Assembly: GCF_009761675.1 (NCBI RefSeq)
Contig: NZ_QUZH01000004.1
Span: 124,001-188,000, forward strand
DNA length: 64,000 nucleotides
Source: Bhargavaea sp. CC-171006
GTDB taxonomy: Bacteria > Bacillota > Bacilli > Bacillales_A > Planococcaceae
Direction of reading: 5' to 3'
Below the pieces are notes generated by a model. The model saw nothing but the letters and a program-made list of their open reading frames with translations. It did not search any database and was not told the DNA's origin. The translations under genes were made by a program, and so were the position numbers. Each line of letters begins with the position of its first letter. Position 1 is the first letter of the stretch. Shown in pieces: positions 37,160-46,468 of this stretch.

Positions 37160-37196
37160 AAAAACAGGCGGCTCCGATTTTATGGAGCCGCCTGTT
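37160..37196. terminator. Terminator between phosphoribosyltransferase and AlkA-like genes
   Basis: A 12-bp stem ACAGGCGGCTCC/GGAGCCGCCTGT; the stronger T run is on the minus strand. Confidence 0.85.
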
Positions 37197-37199
37197 GCT

Positions 37200-37242
37200 G
37201 TTGAGAAGTTGACGATCTTCATTGAGACGTTGATGATCTTTC
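37200..37242 (-). repeat. Two 21-bp heptad-coding repeat units, inverted copy
   Basis: Read on the minus strand the units are the same family as at 13146-13217, giving HQRLNEDRQLLNSN in one frame. They lie between the terminator and the stop of the AlkA-like gene. Confidence 0.75.
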
Positions 37243-37245
37243 AGT

Positions 37246-38154
37246 TCAGCCCCGCTCCGCCTCGCTGCTCAGATAGCGCCACAGATAAAAGGTCGCATAG
37301 GCCCGCCAGCCTTTCCACGGTTCGGCGAATGCCTCCACTTCCGGAAGGGTCGGCTTCCGGTCCAGTCCCGCAACAAGCTTCAGGGCGTTGTGAAGACCGA
37401 CATCCGCGGCAGGATAAGCATCGGGCGAACGGAGGCAGCGCATGAGGACATAGTTGGCGGTCCACGGGCCGATACCCCGGATGGCAGTAAGCCTGTGTTC
37501 GATCGCCCGGTCGCCGCCCAGTCCCAGAAGCCCTTCCTTCGTGAGTTCTCCGTCCGCGATCAGCCTGGCGACGCCGATGATGTATTCACACTTCCTGGCG
37601 GTGATCTTCAATTCACGCAGCGCTTCCGGCTCAAGCGCGGCCACTGTCTCCGCGGAAGGAAACAGATAATGGGTCACACCGTCCGCATCGATGGCCTGAC
37701 CGAATGTCTCGACAAACCTGCGCTTCAGCACATAAGCAAACGCGACGGTGATCTGCTGCCCAAGAATCGCCCAGACAAACGTCTCGAACAGATCGGGGAT
37801 ACCGACGACTCGGAGACCGCTATGCCGGCGGACCGCTTCCTGGAGAAGCGGTTCCCTCTCGCTCAGCTCATAGAATGGCAAGAGGTCCCGGCCAAGGTCA
37901 AGCCAGTCGCGGACAAATCGTTCCACACCGGATGCTGCCCCCTCCGCTTTTCCGGAGATGGTGACCATAATTCCGTCCGGATGCTCTTCCATCCTGAACA
38001 GTACCGGCTTTCCTTCTATTGCAATAGCTCGCAGCACCTTTTCATCTTGAATATGGAACATGCACTCATCCGCCGAGCGCGACAAGTATTCCAAGTTCTC
38101 TGAAAAGCTGAAGTCATCCGGTGTTCGGATGATCAACTGCTGATGGATGCTCAC
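37246..38154 (-). CDS. DNA-3-methyladenine glycosylase II (AlkA-like)
   Basis: 302 residues from GTG 38154, 6 bases after GAGGAGAGGGGGA; an earlier in-frame ATG has no ribosome binding site. Base-excision repair glycosylase of the helix-hairpin-helix/GPD superfamily. Seen: FETFVWAILGQQITVAFAYVLKRRF (core ILGQQIT), the HhH motif LTAIRGIGPWTANYVLMR and the catalytic aspartate in DAYPAADVGLHNAL. Upstream N-terminal domain resembles AlkA_N. Single gene. Confidence 0.9.
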   Translation of the reverse strand: MSIHQQLIIRTPDDFSFSENLEYLSRSADECMFHIQDEKVLRAIAIEGKPVLFRMEEHPDGIMVTISGKAEGAASGVERFVRDWLDLGRDLLPFYELSEREPLLQEAVRRHSGLRVVGIPDLFETFVWAILGQQITVAFAYVLKRRFVETFGQAIDADGVTHYLFPSAETVAALEPEALRELKITARKCEYIIGVARLIADGELTKEGLLGLGGDRAIEHRLTAIRGIGPWTANYVLMRCLRSPDAYPAADVGLHNALKLVAGLDRKPTLPEVEAFAEPWKGWRAYATFYLWRYLSSEAERG

Positions 38155-38276
38155 AATTAATCCCCCTCTCCTCACATACCAGAGCACTGATAACTCTATT
38201 GAAGCATTCGTCTGCAAGTTGAGCACTCACCGCAAATCCTCATCTTCCGCCATTGTACAGTAATTAAACGGCCAAA

Positions 38277-38306
38277 GAAAAACGGTCCTCCGTAGAGAAC
38301 CGTTTT
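38277..38306. terminator. Terminator downstream of the second NCS1 permease
   Basis: Stem AAAACGGT-CTC/GAG-ACCGTTTT around a short loop, A/T runs on both sides. Confidence 0.85.
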
Positions 38307-38327
38307 CCTGCTTTTCATTTATTTACG

Positions 38328-39674
38328 TTATACCGGTTCTGCCTGTTCGGCAGGGGCAGTTTCTTCTTTCCCTATTCCTTCAGTGAAATGATCTGGCTTG
38401 ACCTTTGCTTTTACCTGCATGCAGACCAGATAAATCGCGCCAGATGCAATGAGTGATTGTACTGCCGGAATTCCAAATGAGGTTACGTACTGTGTCAAGT
38501 AACCGATTAATGTTCCTGCAACCAGTGCAATTGTCGCCATCCAGTTCCAGCCGTGAAGATCTTTCCACTGTCTGCGGCGAATAAAGAAGAAGTCTGCCAT
38601 CATGACGCCGGCGATGGCTGGATAAACGAGTGCCGTCATGTACAGGAAGTCCATGAAGTAATCGAGTATGCCTGCTAGCGCGATGACAATCGCGATAATC
38701 GTTCCTCCGAGGGTAAGGAGTGCCCGTCCCCTGTTTGAGTTGACATTGCAAAGATTCGCCAACGCAAGGCCCATGCTGTAATTGTTGACGAGTTGGCTCG
38801 TCCAGGTTGCAAACCAGAGAATGAGGAAGCCCCATACCGGGAAGCCAAGGTTCATCATGACATTGACGATATCGGCATCACCGACGCCAACAGACATGAC
38901 CGCGCCAACATAGAAGAGCGGGAGCCCTACTCCAACAATTCCAATAGGAATAATGAGATTGTCTTTGATGGTCGGCTTCGCGTACCGGGTATAATCGGAT
39001 GCAATGACCCACTGGGAGACGTTGATTCCAATGACCAGCGAGAGCGCTGCCAGGAATGTCATCTGTGGCTCAGGGTTCCACGACATGATTGTATTCCACC
39101 CTGTATTTTTCAGTGCAAAATAGATCCCTCCGGCAATGAGGAGCAACCCAGCCGGGACCGCGATGTAATCCGTCCACTTCATCGAGTTATATCCGATAAT
39201 GGAAGGAAGTGCAAAAGCAAGACCCGCGATAATCGTGACAACTGCCCACGGCCAAAACTCGTTTTCGTAATCAATGCCGAACATCGCGGAAATCGCATTA
39301 CCTGCCACCGCTGTCTGCAATGCCCACCAGCCGAGAGATACGATGAAAATAGTCATACCGACGATGAATCTTGCCTGTGCAGCTCCAAAACTGGTACGAG
39401 CGATGACTGAGGATGAACGTCCGGTCTTGGCTCCCATATACCCGGCGACTGCATTTCCGATCCACTGAATGACGACTAGTGCGATGAGCAAAACCCAAAA
39501 GATTTCTGTCATCCCAAATGAACCTGCGAGCGTAGCGCCAACCATGAGAACCGGAATTGTGAACTCCAGACCCCCAAAGATCATTGTCGGAGTCATCCAA
39601 TGCTGGCGTTTGTTTTCCGGAATGGGTGCCAGCGCCTCATCCTTGCCATTGCTTAGCGGCTTAGTGCTTTCCAT
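38328..39674 (-). CDS. NCS1 family permease of the hydantoin operon
   Basis: 448 residues, twelve membrane segments. MIFGGLEFTIPVLMVGATLAG, GRSSSVIARTSFG and ASDYTRYAKPTIKD are typical of cytosine/purine/uracil/hydantoin symporters. It closes the HyuA-HyuB-cupin operon, so it probably imports the cyclic substrate of that pathway. ATG at 39674 after AAAGGGGGAGC. It is clearly different in sequence from the other NCS1 permease at 16490. Confidence 0.9.
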   Translation of the reverse strand: MESTKPLSNGKDEALAPIPENKRQHWMTPTMIFGGLEFTIPVLMVGATLAGSFGMTEIFWVLLIALVVIQWIGNAVAGYMGAKTGRSSSVIARTSFGAAQARFIVGMTIFIVSLGWWALQTAVAGNAISAMFGIDYENEFWPWAVVTIIAGLAFALPSIIGYNSMKWTDYIAVPAGLLLIAGGIYFALKNTGWNTIMSWNPEPQMTFLAALSLVIGINVSQWVIASDYTRYAKPTIKDNLIIPIGIVGVGLPLFYVGAVMSVGVGDADIVNVMMNLGFPVWGFLILWFATWTSQLVNNYSMGLALANLCNVNSNRGRALLTLGGTIIAIVIALAGILDYFMDFLYMTALVYPAIAGVMMADFFFIRRRQWKDLHGWNWMATIALVAGTLIGYLTQYVTSFGIPAVQSLIASGAIYLVCMQVKAKVKPDHFTEGIGKEETAPAEQAEPV

Positions 39675-39696
39675 TTAATGCTCCCCCTTTCTCTCC

Positions 39697-40026
39697 TTAG
39701 CCGACAAGAACGAATACCAGTTCGCAGTCTTCCTCTCCATTATTTGTTGCTATATGTTCCTCGCCTTTCGGGATGAATGTAGCTTCCCCTGCACTGACAT
39801 GAATTTTCTCGCCCCCGATTTCAGTGACAAGCGATCCCTTCAGAATAATCGAATACTCATTTTCAGTATGCTTGGAAACACCGGTTAGCGGGACCTGTTC
39901 TCCTGCCCGGATTACGACCCGGCCTACTTTCACCCCACAGTCGCCCAAGGACTCCTGAAAAGCCGTTTTCATGGAGTAAGCGCCGTTGCCTTCCTCTTTC
40001 AGATCCGCAAGTTTCAGCACTTCCAT
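39697..40026 (-). CDS. Small cupin domain protein
   Basis: 109 residues, one cupin_2 domain: VGRVVIRAGEQVPLTGVSKHTENEYSIILKGSL (core KHTENEYSIILKG) and VSAGEATFIPKGEEHIATNNGEEDCELVFV (core FIPKGEEH) carry the two cupin motifs with metal-type His and Glu residues. It overlaps the hyuB stop by one base (TAATG). Could be an epimerase- or isomerase-like accessory enzyme or a binding protein of the hydantoin pathway; not assignable. Confidence 0.88.
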   Translation of the reverse strand: MEVLKLADLKEEGNGAYSMKTAFQESLGDCGVKVGRVVIRAGEQVPLTGVSKHTENEYSIILKGSLVTEIGGEKIHVSAGEATFIPKGEEHIATNNGEEDCELVFVLVG

Positions 40027-41771
40027 TAGTTTTCCCTCTTCTCTGTGATCCCTTCGACCTCGAAAGTCTCCGAATTAACTAGAACCCCATACTTTTCTTT
40101 TGCCTGGGCTACAGTCATGTAGCCGTTTTTCACGTCTTTCGCTACTTGTCCGGAAGGTCGCTTAAGGGGATCTCCATATCCGCCTCCCGTTGCTGTCATT
40201 AACTTGACGACGTCCCCTTTGTTGAGTGGATATCGCGGATACATGCCGAATGGTCCATCGGTCGTACCCTCTTTCTTTTCGATGATAAATTCGTTTGGAG
40301 ATCCCTTTTCTCCGCCGTTCAAACCCCACGGATGGAATTTGTTACGGCCGAATGTCGCGGAAACCATCTGCTTGTCAGTCATGGCACGGTAGCTCCGGAT
40401 GACGCCAGCTCCGCCGATATATTCACCGGCGCCCATGCCGTCAGTTTTGAGGCTGTACTCGTCGATCATGACACCGTAACGGGTTTCCGCCACTTCAACA
40501 GGAACATTGTATGTCTCGCCGTCACCGATACAGAATTGACCGCGGGCTCCATCCTGTCCCTGCGCCGCGCCCCAGCCGCCGGCAGACGGTTCGACAATCA
40601 GGAATGGCTCGCCGTTTACATGGTGGTTGCCGGATAACGTCACCGCACAGACCGACAGCAGCTGGCCGGCAGGAAGGCGGTCCGGAAGATGAGGGGCGAG
40701 TGCCTGCATGACGACATCCGCGCCTCCCTGCATCGCCTCCCAGTAGACAGAAACCGGAGCCGGACGTTCCGCAGAAAGGATGGACGCCGGATCGGTGATA
40801 ATTTCCAGAGGACGGAACACCCCATCGTTGACATCCTGGGAAGGATTCGTAACCGCCAGGAACACCGTACGCACCGCTGAGACAAGGCCGGTATAAGTCA
40901 CGTTGACAGGACCCGGTACCTGCGGATGGGATCCGCGGAAATCACAAATGAATTTGTCATCGGTAATCGTGACCTTTACCTGAACGTGAAAAGGTCCATT
41001 GCCGAAACCGTCGTCGTCGACATAATCTTTCGCGAAGAATTCTCCTTTAGGAAGCTTTGCAAGCTCCTTCCTTGCCATTTGTTCACCGTGGTCAAGATAG
41101 TTCTCTATAGCTGCCTTTACCGTTTCTGTGCCGTTTTTTTCACAAAGCTCGCGGACACGTTTGTCCCCGGTACGGATGGCTGCCACCTGGGCCCACAGGT
41201 CCCCGAGCGACAAGTCGGGGAACCGGACGTTCGCCTGAATCATGTCGATGATGGCCTGGTTTAGCCGGCCTTCTTCATATAGCTTGACACAAGGGAACTG
41301 CAGTCCTTCCTGATAGATTTCAGTCGCATCATTGCTGAATGAACCTGGATCTTTGCCTCCAACATCTGTCCAGTGAGCCTTGTTCGCAGCGAATGCGACC
41401 AACTCGCCATCCGCGAAAATTGGCATCACAAATCCGACATCAGACAGGTGAGAGCCACCGCCGGCATAAGAATCATTAATGATGATAATGTCGCCAGGGT
41501 TCAGATCCCCTTCATTCCCAAACTTTTTCAATGTCTCCTTCACCATGAAAGTCAGCATCCCGATAAATCCCGTAACTCCATTTCCCTGGGTAAGCAGTTG
41601 GCCTTTTGCATCGGTCAAGCCACTCGCATAGTCAAGTACTTCGTAGATGACCGGGCTCATGGAAGTCCGTGCAAGTGTGTGGAACATTTCTTCACCAATA
41701 GCTACAAGAGAGTCTTTAACAATTTCGAGCGTGAACGGATCGACATTCTTTAGTTCTTTGATTGTTGTCAT
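40026..41771 (-). CDS. hyuB: Hydantoinase/oxoprolinase subunit B family protein
   Basis: 581 residues. HyuB proteins pair with HyuA in ATP-dependent opening of N-methylhydantoin or 5-oxoproline-like rings. Motifs DPFTLEIVKDSLVAIGEEMFHTLARTSMSPVI near 11-42 (core VAIGEEMFHTLARTS), GDIIIINDSYAGGGSHLSDVG (core NDSYAGGGSHLSDV) and C-terminal GGAGVIRSYRAM, NGGEKGSPNEF. One base separates it from hyuA. Substrate unknown. Confidence 0.92.
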   Translation of the reverse strand: MTTIKELKNVDPFTLEIVKDSLVAIGEEMFHTLARTSMSPVIYEVLDYASGLTDAKGQLLTQGNGVTGFIGMLTFMVKETLKKFGNEGDLNPGDIIIINDSYAGGGSHLSDVGFVMPIFADGELVAFAANKAHWTDVGGKDPGSFSNDATEIYQEGLQFPCVKLYEEGRLNQAIIDMIQANVRFPDLSLGDLWAQVAAIRTGDKRVRELCEKNGTETVKAAIENYLDHGEQMARKELAKLPKGEFFAKDYVDDDGFGNGPFHVQVKVTITDDKFICDFRGSHPQVPGPVNVTYTGLVSAVRTVFLAVTNPSQDVNDGVFRPLEIITDPASILSAERPAPVSVYWEAMQGGADVVMQALAPHLPDRLPAGQLLSVCAVTLSGNHHVNGEPFLIVEPSAGGWGAAQGQDGARGQFCIGDGETYNVPVEVAETRYGVMIDEYSLKTDGMGAGEYIGGAGVIRSYRAMTDKQMVSATFGRNKFHPWGLNGGEKGSPNEFIIEKKEGTTDGPFGMYPRYPLNKGDVVKLMTATGGGYGDPLKRPSGQVAKDVKNGYMTVAQAKEKYGVLVNSETFEVEGITEKREN

Positions 41772-41772
41772 T

Positions 41773-43818
41773 TCAGCGTACCTCCGTTTCGATGATCAGG
41801 TTACCGTACTCGTCAATCGTCGCAGATTGCCCGGGGTATATGACTGTCACTGCTGCCTGCTCCTCGATAATTGCCGGCCCGCTGAATGACATTTTCGGTT
41901 CCAACTTCATTCGGTCATAAACGTCCGTATCTACCCAACCTTCCTGTTCATAGTAAACTGGACGATTTTCCTTGATGGCATCGCCTGCTAATCCTCCGGC
42001 AGCCTCCAGCTTCTTGAGTGACGGTTTTTCAATCGATCCGAACGCGGTCAGATGGAGGTTTACGATCTCCGTCTCTGCGCCTTCAAGTTTGAATGTGTAG
42101 TTTTTCTCATGCAGCTCATGGAAATTGGCAATGAGCTGACTGATAGATTCTTTGGTAATCGGTCCGGAGCCAAGCGGTACTTTGACTGTATGTTCTTGTC
42201 CGGCGTAGCGCATGTCCGCAAAACGAAGAAGACGGACGTGGTTCTTGGCAATATTCTCTTCTTCAAATTGGGCAATTGCAGTTTCGGCAAGCTCATCCCA
42301 CTCGTTGTTAAACGTATCGAAATTAAGTCCACTCACACGGGCGATATAAGTCTGGATATAATCATGGCGCAGATCGGTCATGAGCATTCCCCACGCGGAG
42401 AATACCGGTGATGCGACCGGCACGACCACCTTCCCGACGCCCAATTCCTTCGCAAGTGCCGGGGCATGCATGGATCCGCCACCTCCGAATGCAATAAGCG
42501 TGAAGTCCCGGGGATCATATCCTTTTCGAACGGAAATCAGCTTCAATGCATTCAGCATGTTCGAGTTTGCGATTCTGATGATGCCGAGTGCCCCGTCCTC
42601 CGGCTTCATGCCGAAACGATCTGCCACTTTTGTCTTGATAGCTGCCTCTACTTGAATCATATCCACGTCATAATCGAAGTTCTTGGGCGACAACCGTCCG
42701 GTCAAGAGATTGGCGTCGGTTGTTGTCGGCTCCGTTCCTCCCTGTCCGTATGCAACAGGACCGGGCACAGAACCTGCAGATTGTGGCCCGACCTTCAACG
42801 CGCCGCCTTCATCGATCCATGCGATAGAACCGCCCCCGTTTCCAATCTCCACAATATCAACGACCGGTGTCTTAATCGGATAGCCCGCATGATATTCATC
42901 TTTTTCGATATAGTAGTCCGTGGAAACTTTGACTTCGCCATCCGCAATAAGCGAACACTTTGCTGTGGTACCACCGATGTCAAAAGCGATGATATTCTTC
43001 TCCCCGATGATTTCTCCTAAATAAGCAGCTCCGTAAATACCGGCAACCGGGCCAGATTCCACCATGTTGATTGGTGTCTTCTTTGCCTGTTCAAAGGTCG
43101 TTGTCCCGCCATTTGACTGCATGATATATCGGAGATTACCGGATCCAAGTTCTTCAAGCCGTCCGTTCAGACGGTCGATGTAGGAGGAAGCGATTGGCTT
43201 CACATAGGAATTGAGCACCGCTGTATTGGTCCGCTCATATTCACGCCACTCCTTCGTTACCTCATGAGATGCAGTGACGGCTACTTCCGGCCAAAGCTCT
43301 TCGACTAGTTCAACGGTCCGTATTTCGTGGGTTGGATTCTTATAGGCATGTAGATAAGCAACCGCAATGGCGTCAACGTTTTCCTTCCTGAAATACTCAA
43401 CAAGCTGTCTGATGCGTTTCTCATCAAGCGGTTCCACTACTTCACCCTGCTGGCTCATTCGCTCCGTGACTTCCTGCCTGAGATACCGCTCAACGAATGG
43501 TACCGGCTTCTCATAACGCAGGTTGAACAGATCCGGACGGTTGCCGCGGGCAATCTCAAGGACATCACGGAAGCCCGCAGTCGTAATCAGGCCAGTAGTG
43601 ACACCTTTACGCTCTGTCAGCGCATTAATGATGACTGTCGTCCCGTGGATAAATGTCTGGATCGACTGCGGATCCACCCCGCTCTTGCCGATGACATCAA
43701 TTACTCCCTGCTCAAAGTTCGGAGGGGTTGTCGGGCTCTTGGCTACTCCGATACTTCCTTCCTGGTCCACATAAACCAAGTCCGTAAACGTTCCTCCAAT
43801 ATCAGTTGCGACTCTCAT
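41773..43818 (-). CDS. hyuA: Hydantoinase/oxoprolinase subunit A family protein
   Basis: 681 residues, full-length HyuA with ASKHA ATPase core and C-terminal domain. VATDIGGTFTDLVYVD at 3-18, FIHGTTVIINALTERKGVTTGLITTAGFRD (core HGTTVIINALTERKG), IIAFDIGGTTAKCSLI near 270-285 and AFGGGGSMHAPALAKELG. Co-transcribed with a regulator 27 bases upstream and with hyuB downstream. Together they would use ATP to hydrolyse a cyclic amide in the cytoplasm. Confidence 0.93.
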   Translation of the reverse strand: MRVATDIGGTFTDLVYVDQEGSIGVAKSPTTPPNFEQGVIDVIGKSGVDPQSIQTFIHGTTVIINALTERKGVTTGLITTAGFRDVLEIARGNRPDLFNLRYEKPVPFVERYLRQEVTERMSQQGEVVEPLDEKRIRQLVEYFRKENVDAIAVAYLHAYKNPTHEIRTVELVEELWPEVAVTASHEVTKEWREYERTNTAVLNSYVKPIASSYIDRLNGRLEELGSGNLRYIMQSNGGTTTFEQAKKTPINMVESGPVAGIYGAAYLGEIIGEKNIIAFDIGGTTAKCSLIADGEVKVSTDYYIEKDEYHAGYPIKTPVVDIVEIGNGGGSIAWIDEGGALKVGPQSAGSVPGPVAYGQGGTEPTTTDANLLTGRLSPKNFDYDVDMIQVEAAIKTKVADRFGMKPEDGALGIIRIANSNMLNALKLISVRKGYDPRDFTLIAFGGGGSMHAPALAKELGVGKVVVPVASPVFSAWGMLMTDLRHDYIQTYIARVSGLNFDTFNNEWDELAETAIAQFEEENIAKNHVRLLRFADMRYAGQEHTVKVPLGSGPITKESISQLIANFHELHEKNYTFKLEGAETEIVNLHLTAFGSIEKPSLKKLEAAGGLAGDAIKENRPVYYEQEGWVDTDVYDRMKLEPKMSFSGPAIIEEQAAVTVIYPGQSATIDEYGNLIIETEVR

Positions 43819-43845
43819 TTTAATACTCCCCCTTGTCTAGTCATT

Positions 43846-44385
43846 TCAAAATACAACTGGCGTTACGATACATAACAGGACCGCCTCTTCATCACAGAGA
43901 TTCTCCCAGCCGTGGGGCACATGCGAGGGAAAATGGATGGTGTCCCCCTCACCTACCACATACTCCTCCTGATCAAGCTGGACTAAAATTTCTCCTTTGA
44001 CGACGTAGTAGAATTCTTCACCCGGGTGGGAATCGACCTCTTGCCTTACCCTTGGAGCAAGAGTCACTAAGATTGGTTCAAGCCCTCGCCCATCGAACTC
44101 CCCGTTTAGCCGTGAATAAACAACCGGCGAACTTTCAAACCGGAACGACTTCTGCTCTTCCCTCTTCAGCACATAGTTGACATTGCTCTCTGTCAAGAAA
44201 AACTGGCGGATAGGTACGTCGAACGAGTCCGCAATCTTTTTTAGAGATGTAATGGCCAATGACGAAGTCCCGCGTTCCAGCTGTGACAGAAAACTCACGG
44301 ACAGTCCGGTTCGTTCACTAACATCTTTCAGCGTGTACCCCTTGGACTTCCGAAGGCGTTTAATTTCCTTGCAAACCTCTTCCAT
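43846..44385 (-). CDS. XRE-cupin regulator of the hydantoin operon
   Basis: 179 residues: helix-turn-helix at about 5-60 with recognition segment GLSVSFLSQLERGTSS and a cupin with DSHPGEEFYYVVKGEILVQL and DTIHFPSHVPHGWEN. It aligns without gaps to the regulator at 44574 and ends 27 bases before hyuA, so it is probably the first gene of that operon and controls it. ATG at 44385 after GGGAGAGAG. The upstream 130 bases are AT-rich with two TCGTAAT...TGAA repeats (near 44412 and 44465). Confidence 0.92.
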   Translation of the reverse strand: MEEVCKEIKRLRKSKGYTLKDVSERTGLSVSFLSQLERGTSSLAITSLKKIADSFDVPIRQFFLTESNVNYVLKREEQKSFRFESSPVVYSRLNGEFDGRGLEPILVTLAPRVRQEVDSHPGEEFYYVVKGEILVQLDQEEYVVGEGDTIHFPSHVPHGWENLCDEEAVLLCIVTPVVF

Positions 44386-44512
44386 AGCTCTCTCCCATAA
44401 TATCGTGCAAAAAATCGTAATAATTGAAGCTGTATTAAATTAATTCCGATAATAGCATAATCTTTTCGTAATTGAAAGAATAATTTTAATAATTAAAGAA
44501 GGGTTTTTTCAA

Positions 44513-44554
44513 CAAAAAAACAGATATTCCGCGTTGGATAACGCGAAATACCTG
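44513..44554 (-). terminator. Terminator downstream of the second XRE-cupin gene
   Basis: Stem CAG-TATT-CGCGTT/AACGCG-AATA-CTG with a few mismatches and TTTTTTT on the minus strand; separates the two regulator genes. Confidence 0.85.
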
Positions 44555-44573
44555 CAGAGCATATTGATGTGGT

Positions 44574-45113
44574 TTAAAAGATCACGGGGGTCAAAACGCA
44601 CAAAAACGAGGATTCTTCGTTTAGTGGGTTTTCCCACGAATGGGGAAGGTTTGATGGAAAGTGGATGGTGTCGCCTTCCCTCATAAAATATTCCTTCCCA
44701 TCCACCGTAAATAAGGCCGCCCCCTTTAAGACAAAATAAAACTCCTCACCTGGATGCGAGTCTCTAACTTGTTTTTCACCTGGAGACAGTGTCACCAAAA
44801 GCGGTTCCAGGCTTCGGCCACCAAACTCTCCGCTCAGCCGCGCATAGACAGCTGATGAACCTTCCAGACGAAAAGGCTTTCGTTCATCTTTTCTCAATAA
44901 ATAATTATGATTCTGCTCAGATTCAAAAAACCGGGTGATCGGTACGCCAAATGCGTCCGCTATTTTCTTTAGTGATGTGATGGCAAGAGATGAACTTCCT
45001 CTTTCCACCTGTGATAAGAAGCTGACAGACAAGTTAGTTCGCTCACTCAAGTCTTTCAATGTATACCCCTGCTCTAACCGGAGTCGTTTTATCTCCTGAT
45101 AGATTTCATCCAA
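44574..45113 (-). CDS. XRE-cupin regulator, paralogue of the adjacent one
   Basis: 179 residues, same architecture and length as the regulator at 43846 and well over half identical by eye. The DNA-recognition stretch NLSVSFLSQVERGSSSLAITSLKKIADAF (core LSVSFLSQ) is nearly the same, so both may read the same operator. The cupin reads DSHPGEEFYFVLKG. TTG start at 45113 after GGGGGGA. Its own terminator makes it monocistronic. Confidence 0.9.
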   Translation of the reverse strand: MDEIYQEIKRLRLEQGYTLKDLSERTNLSVSFLSQVERGSSSLAITSLKKIADAFGVPITRFFESEQNHNYLLRKDERKPFRLEGSSAVYARLSGEFGGRSLEPLLVTLSPGEKQVRDSHPGEEFYFVLKGAALFTVDGKEYFMREGDTIHFPSNLPHSWENPLNEESSFLCVLTPVIF

Positions 45114-45143
45114 TAGAATCCCCCCAATTACAGTCAGCCTATA

Positions 45144-45160
45144 AATATTACCGTAGTATT
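45144..45160. promoter_or_regulatory. Palindrome upstream of the second XRE-cupin gene
   Basis: AATATTACCGTAGTATT, a 17-base palindrome with one mismatched pair, 31 bases before the TTG start; a likely operator. Confidence 0.5.
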
Positions 45161-45218
45161 GAATTGCTATGATCGTACCAAATTATGTTATAGATAGGAA
45201 GAGTTTTATTGTGCAAAG

Positions 45219-45251
45219 AAAAAAGGCTGATCCGCAATATTACGGTCAGCC
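45219..45251 (-). terminator. Terminator at the end of the sialic acid operon
   Basis: Stem GGCTGA-CCG/CGG-TCAGCC (one bulged base) followed by TTTTTTC on the minus strand, just past nagA. Confidence 0.82.
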
Positions 45252-45273
45252 CCATAGTTTTGGGTTTCTATAA

Positions 45274-46458
45274 TTACAGGGTTTTCTGTTCAATATCAAA
45301 CGCCACTTTCCCCCGGCAGAGCGTCAGCCGGATATTCAGATCGTCATCCATCAGAATCAGGTCCGCGTCCTTCCCTTCCCGGATGCTGCCTTTCCGGTCA
45401 TCGACTCCAAGTTGGCGGGCCGGGTTCCATGATGCCATCTTCACGATGTCTTCAATCGTGACACCGTTGAAACCGAGCATGCGGCGGGCTCCATCGTTCA
45501 TCTTCAGGATACTGCCGGCAAGAGTCCCGTCCGCCAGTTCAGCTCGATCTTCGGTTACTTTGACTGGCTGCCCGCCGAGTTCGTAATCTCCCGGCGAAAG
45601 GCCCTTTGCCCGCATGGAGTCGGTGATGAGGATCAGCCGCTCAGGGCCGATGTTCCGCCAGATCAGGCGAAGCATTTCTTTATCGACATGGATGCCGTCC
45701 GCAATCAGTTCCGCCTTCAGTGCATCCAGAAGAAAAGCTGCCCCGACCACCCCGACATCGCGGTGATGGATGCCCGGCATGGCATTGCAAAGATGGGTCA
45801 CCTGGCTGACACCTTGAGCTGCGGCTTCCTCCATCCCTGCAAACCCCGTATCGGTATGTCCGGCCGAGACGACAACGCCCGATTCCGCAAGTTCCCGGAT
45901 GAAAGCACCGTCCAAGTCATGTTCGGGAGCCATCGTGACGACCTTGATCCGTCCTCCGGCCATCTCCTGCCACTTCCTGAACAGCTCCGCGTCGGGTTCT
46001 GTTATGTAGGCTGCCGGCTGAGCACCGGCCCGTTTTTTCTCCACAAACGGACCTTCCAAGTGGACGCCGAGCACTTCCGCCTGCCCCGGCCCGTTCGGGT
46101 ATTCTGCGACATTCCGAAGAGCGTTGCCGATGCTTTCATGAGACTGGGTGATCGTTGTGGCAAGGAAGGATGTCGTCCCTTCCCCAGGCAGGAATCGCGC
46201 CATCGAATCGAGCGCCTCTTCCGTTGCGTCCATCACGTCCGCTCCGTCCGCTCCGTGGATATGGCTGTCGATAAAACCTGGAAGGACATTCAGGGAAGAG
46301 CCGTCAATCTCCTGCACATCTTCCGAAAGACCTTCAGGACGCGCGCCCGACACACCCGCAATCTTGCCATCCCGGACGAGTACATAGCCCCCTTCCAGAA
46401 CGCCTTCCTCGGCATGGACCCTGGCTCCACTGATCAAAATCGGTTGCATATCGCTCAT
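45274..46458 (-). CDS. nagA: N-acetylglucosamine-6-phosphate deacetylase
   Basis: 394 residues, amidohydrolase fold. Converts GlcNAc-6-phosphate to glucosamine-6-phosphate and acetate, the step after NanE. Seen: GFIDSHIHGADGADVMDAT (metal-site HIHG near 62-66), LGVHLEGPFVEKKRAGAQ, VVSAGHTDTGF, THLCNAMPGIHHRD and LITDSMRAKG. Last gene of the operon; no glucosamine-6-phosphate deaminase (NagB) lies in the window. ATG at 46458 after AGGGAAGGATG. Confidence 0.95.
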   Translation of the reverse strand: MSDMQPILISGARVHAEEGVLEGGYVLVRDGKIAGVSGARPEGLSEDVQEIDGSSLNVLPGFIDSHIHGADGADVMDATEEALDSMARFLPGEGTTSFLATTITQSHESIGNALRNVAEYPNGPGQAEVLGVHLEGPFVEKKRAGAQPAAYITEPDAELFRKWQEMAGGRIKVVTMAPEHDLDGAFIRELAESGVVVSAGHTDTGFAGMEEAAAQGVSQVTHLCNAMPGIHHRDVGVVGAAFLLDALKAELIADGIHVDKEMLRLIWRNIGPERLILITDSMRAKGLSPGDYELGGQPVKVTEDRAELADGTLAGSILKMNDGARRMLGFNGVTIEDIVKMASWNPARQLGVDDRKGSIREGKDADLILMDDDLNIRLTLCRGKVAFDIEQKTL

Positions 46459-46468
46459 CCTTCCCTTG

